This document shows positions 1 through 5,001 of a stretch of 5,001 bases of DNA, in pieces. A model generated the notes under the pieces. That model saw only the letters and a program-made list of their open reading frames with translations. It was not told the origin of the DNA and did no database searches. The stretch lies in NCBI GenBank assembly GCA_009726075.1, contig WLND01000171.1, positions 1 to 5,001 of the forward strand. Direction: 5' to 3'. The DNA comes from Actinomycetota bacterium. GTDB lineage: Bacteria; Actinomycetota; Actinomycetes; S36-B12. Both the position numbers and the translations under genes were made by a program. Position 1 is the stretch's first letter. Every line of letters begins with the position of its first letter.

Positions 1-549
1 CACGACGATCTGCTCGCCGTCGACGAGGGCTCGGGCCAGATTGACCGATGCCAGGGCCTTGTCGCCCTTCGCCCCGCCAGCGGCCGTGATCGCATCATCG
101 ACGCGTGACCCGGCTGGCAGTCGCTGAAGTCCGGGCTTGCGGACGGCGCCGATGACGTGAACGACGAGGTCTCCCTCGGCAACCCCGATTCCCCCGCCGG
201 TCGTGCTGCCGGGAACCGGAGCGCCGGCCACGGCAAGTTCGGGTGCCACGGCCACCGCTCGTGGTCGCCCCTGCCACCACATCCACCCGGTCACCAGTGC
301 GGCGGCGCAGATCAGGGCGAGGACGGCCCGCGCGCCCCGCCTGTCCAGCCGAACGAGCATTCGGGGTGCGCCCGGCGCATCAGCCGCTGCGTCCGCATCC
401 GCATCCGCGTCGGCGTCCCCAAGAATCGGCTCTGCTGGCTCCGAATCAGGAGGGCCAGCGGCCGGGGCCCACTGGTCGGTAATGCGCTGGAGCCGACGCA
501 TGACCTGCTCGTCGAAATCGTGACGTGCTGCTCGAAGCCTTGGGTTCAT
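1..549 (-). CDS. comEA: ComEA family competence/DNA-uptake protein, N-terminal part (3' end outside window)
   Basis: ComEA is a membrane-anchored DNA receptor that binds double-stranded DNA outside the cytoplasmic membrane and hands it to the ComEC channel. The frame is open from ATG at 549 to the left edge, giving 183 residues and no stop. In order: a charged N-terminus (about 1-25); an acidic low-complexity linker with an Asp-Ala run (45-58); a basic stretch RLDRRGAR (67-74); one hydrophobic segment (about 75-92, rich in Ala/Leu, ending WMWW); a Gly/Pro linker; then an SLBB domain from about 127, with GDLVVHVIGAVRKPG and LPAGSRVDDAITAAGG. The helix-hairpin-helix DNA-binding repeats expected next would lie left of position 1. 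The order cytoplasmic tail, TM, SLBB is typical of ComEA. No Shine-Dalgarno precedes the ATG. In-frame GTG codons at 571-576 are possible alternative starts, but ATG is preferred because a candidate -10 lies 6 bp upstream. The gene follows plsY by 103 bp. Identification is from motifs; DNA binding itself cannot be shown from this fragment. Confidence 0.9.
   Translation of the reverse strand, partial: MNPRLRAARHDFDEQVMRRLQRITDQWAPAAGPPDSEPAEPILGDADADADADAAADAPGAPRMLVRLDRRGARAVLALICAAALVTGWMWWQGRPRAVAVAPELAVAGAPVPGSTTGGGIGVAEGDLVVHVIGAVRKPGLQRLPAGSRVDDAITAAGGAKGDKALASVNLARALVDGEQIVV
388..417 (-). repeat. Hexanucleotide (Asp-Ala codon) tandem repeat within comEA
   Basis: Five consecutive Asp-Ala codon pairs (GAC-GCC, GAC-GCG, GAT-GCG, GAT-GCG, GAC-GCA) encode residues 45-54. 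They are followed by Ala-Ala and one more Asp-Ala (to 376). The unit is 6 bp, so gain or loss of copies keeps the reading frame. It lies in the cytoplasmic linker before the membrane segment. Confidence 0.8.
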
Positions 550-652
550 GAGCGGACGGTAGAGACGAAGCACCACCCGAAACCACGCGGCGCGCGCCCC
601 TGTGGACGGGGCCCGATCCTGCGTAACGGCTGTGGAAAAGCCGGAGCCCGTC
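550..652 (-). other. Intergenic region plsY-comEA
   Basis: This is the only non-coding stretch in the window longer than 33 bp. On the minus strand it contains, from plsY towards comEA: a nested inverted repeat, a TTTTCCACA sequence (639-631), a second TCCACA (606-601), a very GC-rich segment, and TACCGT six bases before the comEA ATG. No open frame with a recognisable product is evident. It could carry the comEA promoter, the end of the upstream transcript, or both. Confidence 0.6.
556..561 (-). promoter_or_regulatory. Candidate -10 element for a leaderless comEA transcript
   Basis: The minus strand reads TACCGT, fitting the TANNNT pattern of high-GC bacterial -10 boxes, then exactly 6 nt (CCGCTC), then the comEA ATG. 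That spacing would place transcription start at the A of ATG, giving a leaderless mRNA. This agrees with the absence of a Shine-Dalgarno. No convincing -35 is seen 16-18 bp upstream (GGTTTC or GTTTCG at best), so the call is tentative. Confidence 0.25.
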
Positions 653-653
653 C
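604..653 (-). repeat. Nested inverted repeat after plsY, possible transcript-end structure
   Basis: The outer arms GGACGGG (604-610) and CCCGTCC (647-653) pair perfectly over 7 bp, and the right arm includes the last base of the plsY stop codon. Inside, CGGCT (627-631) and AGCCG (639-643) pair over 5 bp around a 7-nt loop. The spacers between the stems are uneven (16 and 3 nt). There is no T-run on the minus strand afterwards, so this is not a classical intrinsic terminator. It could be a U-tract-less terminator, an mRNA-stabilising structure, or chance in GC-rich DNA. Confidence 0.35.
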
Positions 654-1234
654 TAGTTCACGATCGCCTGGCGAACATTGCGCCAGTGTCGTCCGAGCAC
701 GAGCGCGGCGAGGACCAGCGCGAACCAGCAGTCAGAGGCGTCCGCCCAACCGACTCCATACGCGACGATCCCGGTGATCGCGAGCACGCCGGCCGAGACA
801 GCGGCTCCGAGGCCAACCCGGTGCCAGACCGCAACACCGACGCCGAACGCGATGAGGACCGGGATCGCGAACCACGGTTGCACGCCGAGGATCGCTCCGA
901 GCGTCGTTGCGACCCCCTTGCCCCCTCGTCCCTTGAGGAAGGGCGACGTGATGTGCCCGAGTACGGCAGCGAGCCCCGCGATCTCGCCGGCAATCTCGCC
1001 GACCAGCGCCCCGAAGACGAACGCTGGGATGAAGCCCTTGAGGATGTCGAGGAAGCCGACGAGGATCGCCCAGCGCGTGCCAAGGGCGCGTCCGACATTC
1101 GTGGCTCCCGGATTGCCCGACCCCACCTGCCGAAGGTCCTTGCCGAAGACCCTGGCAACGAGCACCGCCGGGTTGATCGAGCCCAGGAGGTAGCCGCAGG
1201 CAGCGGCGAGGCCCCACCAGATCAACGAGTTCAT
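653..1234 (-). CDS. plsY: Acyl-phosphate:glycerol-3-phosphate acyltransferase PlsY
   Basis: This integral membrane enzyme transfers an acyl chain from acyl-phosphate to position 1 of glycerol-3-phosphate, making lysophosphatidic acid, the first step of phospholipid synthesis in most bacteria. The product is 193 residues, the usual PlsY size, and very hydrophobic with several membrane segments. All three family motifs are visible: GSGNPGATN (38-46), KGFIP (66-70), and GHITSPFLKGRGGKGVAT (93-110), the glycine/lysine-rich phosphate-binding loop. The C-terminus GRHWRNVRQ resembles the usual HREN-type ending. The frame stays open upstream to 1414, but ATG at 1234 is chosen because it gives the family-length N-terminus (MNSLIWWGL) and overlaps the degV stop as ATGA. 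A GAGG sits 8 nt before it. Stop is TAG. The degV overlap suggests translational coupling. Function is secure; membrane topology is inferred from the family. Confidence 0.95.
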   Translation of the reverse strand: MNSLIWWGLAAACGYLLGSINPAVLVARVFGKDLRQVGSGNPGATNVGRALGTRWAILVGFLDILKGFIPAFVFGALVGEIAGEIAGLAAVLGHITSPFLKGRGGKGVATTLGAILGVQPWFAIPVLIAFGVGVAVWHRVGLGAAVSAGVLAITGIVAYGVGWADASDCWFALVLAALVLGRHWRNVRQAIVN

Positions 1235-2082
1235 GGCTCGAGCCTCGGGGCGACAACCACCGCCACCATCCCCGGGCCGACATGCGCGCCGACCACTCCC
1301 CCGACCGGGCACTCGATGATGGCCGCGAGCGGAAGTCGCTGCCGCAGGCGAATCGCAAGCTCCTCGGCACGCCCGTGGGCCGAGAGATGCTGCACTGCAA
1401 TGTGAACTGGGCATTCCGCCGCCGCGGCAACGGCAAGCTCCTCGAGTCGGCTCAGGGCCCGTCCGGCAGTGCGAACCCGCTCGAGCATCTCGACCCGTCC
1501 GTCGTCGATGTGCAGCAAGGGCTTGACCTGCAGCGCCTGCCCGACGGCCGCCTTCGCCGCACTGACCCGTCCCCCGCGGCGCAGGTATTCCATGGTGTCG
1601 ACGTAGAAGAAGACCTGCGAGCCGAGCGCCGATTCGGCGATGACCGCCGAAACTTCCGCGGCCGAGCCCCCGGCGAGGGCAGCCCGGGCGCCGGCAACCG
1701 CGGCAAAGCCCAGCCCCATCGCGATGGTGCGCGAGTCGACAACGGACACCGGGATCGGTGACTCTCGCGCCGCGATGACCGCCGATTCATGGGTCGCGGA
1801 CATGTCGGCCGACAGCGTTGCCACGACAACCTGCCGTGCACCCGACGCCTCGGCCTCGCGGAAGGCCTGGAGGAACCGTTCAGGCGATGGTCGCGAGGTG
1901 CTGACTGGTTGCCAGTCCTGCAACGCCCGGCTCACCGTGTCGGCCTGGTCGTCATCAGTCTCGTCGTAGGGGTGTCCGGCGACGACGACCTGAACCGGCA
2001 CGAGCCCGATGCCGAACTCGTGGGCATAGCCACGGGGGAGGTAGGACGTGGAGTCGGTGACGACGCAGACCCGCTCGTTCAT
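1231..2082 (-). CDS. DegV family fatty-acid-binding protein (FakB-like)
   Basis: DegV/FakB proteins are soluble two-domain proteins that enclose a fatty acid; in Firmicutes they present it to the kinase FakA, which makes acyl-phosphate. This one is 283 residues, full family length (about 280). Visible motifs in order: VTDSTSYLP at the N-terminus (8-16); TSRPSP (62-67), corresponding to the usual TSQPSP; LSADMSATHESA (90-101), corresponding to the usual LSGTYQSA loop; VVDSRTIAMGLG (114-125); YLRRGGRVS (166-174); KPLLHIDDGRVEMLERVRT (187-205); and GAHVGPGM (265-272). Residues T62, S95 and H267 line up by motif with the carboxylate-binding Thr, Ser and His described for FakB. The start is ATG 9 bp after the upstream stop, with no Shine-Dalgarno; stop is TGA, overlapping the plsY start. 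The ligand is not predictable from sequence. Whether this organism has a FakA partner cannot be seen here. Confidence 0.92.
   Translation of the reverse strand: MNERVCVVTDSTSYLPRGYAHEFGIGLVPVQVVVAGHPYDETDDDQADTVSRALQDWQPVSTSRPSPERFLQAFREAEASGARQVVVATLSADMSATHESAVIAARESPIPVSVVDSRTIAMGLGFAAVAGARAALAGGSAAEVSAVIAESALGSQVFFYVDTMEYLRRGGRVSAAKAAVGQALQVKPLLHIDDGRVEMLERVRTAGRALSRLEELAVAAAAECPVHIAVQHLSAHGRAEELAIRLRQRLPLAAIIECPVGGVVGAHVGPGMVAVVVAPRLEP
1243..1246 (-). promoter_or_regulatory. Candidate ribosome binding site of plsY
   Basis: The minus strand reads GAGG followed by 8 nt and then the plsY ATG at 1234. It lies inside the end of degV. It is the only reasonable Shine-Dalgarno match I see at a gene start in this window, and it supports ATG 1234 over the longer open frame. 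A 4-nt match is weak on its own in G-rich DNA. Confidence 0.45.
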
Positions 2083-2091
2083 GCGGTCAGG

Positions 2092-3348
2092 CTAGTCGCT
2101 GGCGGCGAGTTGTCGGGTGAGGCCATCGGTGGACGAGGACGGCACGACAGTGCCAAGGCGGACGTCGCTGCAGCCCACCCACCGCGCTGCCTCGCGCAGC
2201 GCCAGAGCCGTGCCCCGGACCGACTCCGCCGGAACCCTGCCCGTCGCATCGACCTCCAAGGTGACCGTGCTCGCCACGAGCGCCTGGCCATCGCGACGCG
2301 GATCGACCCGGGCGACAAGTTCGCCGCGGTGCAGTACCGGCATCGCGAAGTACCCGTGGACCCGCCTTGCCGCTGGCGTATAGGCCTCGAGGCGGTGCGC
2401 CATGCCGAAGAGCCGTTCGGTGCGGCCGCGATGCCAGACGAGGGAGTCGAAGGGCGAGAGGAGGGTGGTGCGGTGCGATGCCCGCTGGCCGGTCGCAAGC
2501 CAGTCCAGGGACTCTTGTGTTGCCCACGATTTCGCGGGCCATCCGGGCACTCGCACCCGAACGAGCCCGGCATCGGCCGCATGGCGTTCCACGTCGGCGA
2601 TCGAGAGCCGATGCACGTCGGCGATGTCGCCGGCAGTGCCCACCCCGACGGTGCGCGCGCCGTCGGCGATCAGGGCGCGAATGCATGACTCGTCGGATGG
2701 CCCGACCACACCGGCGTCGTCGATCCAGTCCGGATGGTCGCGAAGCTTGAGGGGGACGATGCGCTCGGCCAGTTCGTACACGCGACGCCAGCCGATGCGC
2801 GATGCGCACACGACGCGGCCGATGTCGAGCAGGTACTCAACCGCGATCTTCGACTCCGACCAGTCCCACCATTCGCCGCCCTTCTTGGCCCCGCCGATCT
2901 CCTTGGTGGTGAGCGGCCCGTCTGCGGCGAGCCGCTCGAGCACGACCTGCACTGCAGCATGCGGCACCTCGTGCCACCGGACGCCCTTGCGCGCATAGTG
3001 CCTGCGCCGGAATGAGAACAGCGGCCACGATTCAATCGGCAGGATGCACGCGGCGTGCGACCAGTACTCGAAGCTGCTCTCGCCGTTCCAGTAGGCGCCT
3101 TCGATAACGGCTCGCGGCATGGCCCCGAACCGCGAGTAGGCAATGAGCTCATGCGAGCGAGCCAGCACCGAGATCGTGTCGAGCTGCACCGCACCGAGGG
3201 TCCGCACCATCTGATGCACGACCTGTCCCTGCCGGGCAGGGGCCAGGCGCGCGACCGATGCCGGCGAAGGATCAGCGGACAGGAACCCTTGTCGCCACAG
3301 GGCAATTCGGCGCGCTTGGTCTTGGCTCAGCTTGACAGCGGCGCTCAT
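2092..3348 (-). CDS. Winged-helix DNA-binding protein, YcaQ/AlkX-type DNA glycosylase family (HTH_42)
   Basis: The 418-residue product matches the family containing E. coli YcaQ (AlkX) and Streptomyces AlkZ, DNA glycosylases that remove bulky alkylated bases and unhook interstrand crosslinks. Visible signatures: LGAVQLDTISVLARSHEL (51-68), holding a Gln-Leu-Asp triad at 55-57 in the place of the catalytic QxD/QxQ motif; SRFG (72-75); FEYWSHAACILP (93-104); a central winged-helix region (about 130-200); LSPFDSLVWHR (297-307); and HGYFAMPVL ... GELVARVDP (331-350). The QxD form points to the YcaQ/AlkX branch rather than AlkZ. Length is normal for the family (about 400). ATG 3348 is the only start codon in frame between the leuS stop and the conserved region; no Shine-Dalgarno is present. 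Stop is TAG, 9 bp before degV. Family membership is confident. Glycosylase activity and substrate are inferred. Confidence 0.9.
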   Translation of the reverse strand: MSAAVKLSQDQARRIALWRQGFLSADPSPASVARLAPARQGQVVHQMVRTLGAVQLDTISVLARSHELIAYSRFGAMPRAVIEGAYWNGESSFEYWSHAACILPIESWPLFSFRRRHYARKGVRWHEVPHAAVQVVLERLAADGPLTTKEIGGAKKGGEWWDWSESKIAVEYLLDIGRVVCASRIGWRRVYELAERIVPLKLRDHPDWIDDAGVVGPSDESCIRALIADGARTVGVGTAGDIADVHRLSIADVERHAADAGLVRVRVPGWPAKSWATQESLDWLATGQRASHRTTLLSPFDSLVWHRGRTERLFGMAHRLEAYTPAARRVHGYFAMPVLHRGELVARVDPRRDGQALVASTVTLEVDATGRVPAESVRGTALALREAARWVGCSDVRLGTVVPSSSTDGLTRQLAASD

Positions 3349-3381
3349 CTGGACAAGGGAGGACGGACGATTCGGCGTCGG

Positions 3382-5001
3382 CTATTCGGGGACGATGTTC
3401 ACGAGTTTCGGCGGGCGGACCACCACGGTCCGGATCGCACGGCCCTCGAGCGCTGCGATGATGCCCGGCGCGGTGAGCGCAAGCTCGCGCAGATCGTCCT
3501 CGCTGATCTCCGGCGAGACCTCGAGCCGCTCGCGCACCTTGCCCGCGACCTGCACGATGCACGTGACGGACTCCTCGACGAGCAACTCGGGATCGACGAC
3601 GGGCCAGCCCGCCAGGGCAACCGCAGGCTCGTGGCCCAGCCGCATCCACATGTCTTCGGCGGTGTACGGCGCGACGAGGGACAGGATCACCGCGACGGCC
3701 TCGGCCGCCTCGCGCACGGCAGGATCGGCCGGGCCGCAACCCGAGTCGATCGCCTTGCGGGTGACGTTCACGAGTTCCATTGCGCGGGCAACCGCAACGT
3801 TGAACCGGAAGGACTCGATGGCAAGCCCGGCGTCGTGCACCGCCCGGTGCGTGGCCTTGCGCACCGCGAGATCGCCGGCCGTGACGTCCGCACCGACCTC
3901 GCTCGTGACATCACCGGAGAGTCGCCACGCGCGGGCCAGGAACTTCTTGGAGCCGGACGGCGAGACATCGCCCCAGTCGACGTCGTCCTCGGGCGGCCCT
4001 GCGAACACCATGGTGAGACGGATCGCGTCGACGCCGTGCACCGCGAGCTCGTCGGAGAGCCGCACGAGGTTGCCGCGGCTCTTGCTCATCGCCGAGCCGT
4101 TCATCACGACCATGCCCTGATTGAGCAGGCGGGTGAAGGGCTCGTTGAAGGTCACGAGGCCCATGTCGTAGAGCACCTTGGAGAAGAATCGGCTGTAGAG
4201 CAGGTGGAGGATCGCATGGGTGACGCCGCCGACGTACTGGTCGACAGGGAGCCACTCGGCGACCTTGGCCGGATCAAAGGCGCGAGTTGCGTCGGTCGGG
4301 TCGACGTAGCGCAGGTAGTACCAGGACGAATCGACGAAAGTGTCCATCGTGTCGGTATCGCGCACGGCCGGCTCGCCACAGCGCGGGCACGGAACGCTCG
4401 ACCACTCGGTTGCCGCGCCCAGCGGGGAGGCGCCCTTGGGCTTGAGGTCAAGTCCCTCGGCCGATGGCAGCACGATCGGGAGCTGGTCCTCGGGCACGGC
4501 GACCTCGCCGCACGTGTCGCAGTGGATGATCGGGATGGGCGTGCCCCAGTAGCGCTGGCGCGAGATGAGCCAGTCGCGCAGGCGGTAGTTGACCGCAGGC
4601 GTGCCCGTGCCGCGCTCCTCGAGCAGTGCGAGCATCGCGTCGATCGCCTCGGCCTTGCCGAGCCCATCGAGGGGGCCGGAGTTCACGTGCGGGCCGTCGT
4701 CGGCGGTCGCCACGCCGGTCACCGCCGGGTCTTCGCCGGCATCGACGACGATGCGCACCGGCAGCGAGAAGGCGCGGGCGAAGTCGAGGTCGCGCTGGTC
4801 ATGGGCGGGCACCGCCATGATCGCGCCGGTCCCGTAGTCGGCGAGCACGTAGTCGGAGGCCCAGATCTGGATGCGCTCTCCGTTGACCGGATTGATCGCG
4901 TAGCGCTGGAGGAAGACACCGGACTTGGCCCGCGAGGAGTCGAGGCGGTCCATCTCGGTCGACTTCTTCACCTGCTCGAGGTAGGCGTCGAACTCGGCCT
5001 C
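3382..5001 (-). CDS. leuS: Leucyl-tRNA synthetase, C-terminal part (5' end outside window)
   Basis: LeuRS charges tRNA-Leu with leucine in the cytoplasm and hydrolyses mischarged tRNA in a separate editing domain. The frame runs in from the right edge, giving 539 residues and a TAG stop at 3384-3382. The fragment contains, in order: the end of the editing (CP1) domain with GTGAIMAVPAHDQRD (about 4830-4789), including the conserved editing Asp; NYRLRDWLISRQRYWGTPIP; a zinc-type module with CDTC (about 4521-4510) and CPRC (about 4389-4378); DTFVDSSWYYLRY; GGVTHAILHLLYSRFFSK; the KMSKS-position motif, here AMSKSRGN (about 4092-4069); the anticodon-binding helical bundle; and the small C-terminal tRNA-contact domain ending PKLVNIVPE. 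The HIGH motif and Rossmann start lie beyond 5001. Identity is unambiguous. The first Lys of KMSKS is replaced by Ala, while the second Lys remains. leuS is probably the first gene of the transcription unit here, but its promoter is outside the window. Confidence 0.98.
   Translation of the reverse strand, partial: EAEFDAYLEQVKKSTEMDRLDSSRAKSGVFLQRYAINPVNGERIQIWASDYVLADYGTGAIMAVPAHDQRDLDFARAFSLPVRIVVDAGEDPAVTGVATADDGPHVNSGPLDGLGKAEAIDAMLALLEERGTGTPAVNYRLRDWLISRQRYWGTPIPIIHCDTCGEVAVPEDQLPIVLPSAEGLDLKPKGASPLGAATEWSSVPCPRCGEPAVRDTDTMDTFVDSSWYYLRYVDPTDATRAFDPAKVAEWLPVDQYVGGVTHAILHLLYSRFFSKVLYDMGLVTFNEPFTRLLNQGMVVMNGSAMSKSRGNLVRLSDELAVHGVDAIRLTMVFAGPPEDDVDWGDVSPSGSKKFLARAWRLSGDVTSEVGADVTAGDLAVRKATHRAVHDAGLAIESFRFNVAVARAMELVNVTRKAIDSGCGPADPAVREAAEAVAVILSLVAPYTAEDMWMRLGHEPAVALAGWPVVDPELLVEESVTCIVQVAGKVRERLEVSPEISEDDLRELALTAPGIIAALEGRAIRTVVVRPPKLVNIVPE

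Noticed and set aside
631..639. TTTTCCACA as evidence of a replication origin
   Set aside because: There is only one good box and no AT-rich unwinding region. Neighbouring genes are not dnaA, dnaN or other origin genes. It is kept only as a possible regulatory site.
157..777. Plus-strand open frame (206 codons) opposite comEA and the intergenic gap
   Set aside because: The minus-strand frame gives a clean ComEA with TM and SLBB segments. The plus frame is Arg/Pro-rich and crosses gene boundaries without any motif.
602..1405. Plus-strand open frame (267 codons) opposite plsY
   Set aside because: The product is a mix of Arg, Asp and Glu with no fold signature. plsY on the other strand has all three catalytic motifs and explains the codon pattern.
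1235..1414. Upstream extension of plsY into degV (start at 1414 instead of 1234)
   Set aside because: The extra 60 residues are Arg/Ala/Gly-rich, overlap conserved DegV sequence and exceed the family length. ATG 1234 with the ATGA overlap and GAGG is better.
1789..2688. Long plus-strand open frame (299 codons) opposite degV and the ycaQ-like gene
   Set aside because: It is antisense to two genes with clear family motifs, and its translation is Arg/Gly/His-rich with no recognisable domain. Such frames are expected by chance in high-GC coding DNA.
3332..4120. Plus-strand open frame (262 codons) opposite the end of leuS
   Set aside because: It lies over the conserved LeuRS core, the translation is Ser/Thr/Ala-rich low complexity with no motif, and it reads as a mirror of leuS codon bias.
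1..5001. Mobile element, CRISPR array, toxin-antitoxin or defence cluster
   Set aside because: All genes are recognisable housekeeping families with tight spacing. I saw no transposase or integrase motifs, no terminal repeats and no regularly spaced repeat array.

Overview
The window is G+C-rich (about two thirds by eye), densely coding, and looks like an ordinary chromosomal housekeeping region of a high-GC bacterium. I think an actinomycete-type lineage (Actinomycetota) is most likely, from codon use, the near-absence of Shine-Dalgarno sequences and the leuS ... comEA neighbourhood. The genus cannot be named from the sequence alone.

All five genes lie on the minus strand, so transcription runs from high to low coordinates. 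The order is leuS (C-terminal 539 residues, 5001-3382), a YcaQ/AlkX-type winged-helix DNA glycosylase family protein (3348-2092), a DegV/FakB-type fatty-acid-binding protein (2082-1231), plsY acyl-phosphate:glycerol-3-phosphate acyltransferase (1234-653), and comEA (N-terminal 183 residues, 549-1, running off the left edge). The gaps are 33 bp, 9 bp, a 4-bp ATGA overlap and 103 bp. The first four genes are therefore probably one transcription unit. The 103-bp gap before comEA is the only sizeable non-coding stretch. It holds a nested inverted repeat just after the plsY stop, two direct TGTGGA copies, and a possible -10 element placed for a leaderless comEA transcript.

The genes mix translation (LeuRS), DNA repair (YcaQ-like), membrane lipid synthesis (DegV/FakB plus PlsY) and DNA uptake (ComEA). 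The clearest functional pairing is degV-plsY. FakB-type proteins present fatty acids for phosphorylation, and PlsY consumes the resulting acyl-phosphate; here the two genes overlap by four bases. No mobile element, CRISPR array, tRNA or rRNA is visible, and I found no evidence of an undescribed multi-gene system. The points worth a second look are a variant KMSKS motif in LeuRS, a phase-neutral Asp-Ala hexamer repeat in comEA, altered ligand-loop residues in DegV, the plsY-comEA gap, and the fact that leuS, ycaQ-like and degV share one reading frame separated only by amber stops.
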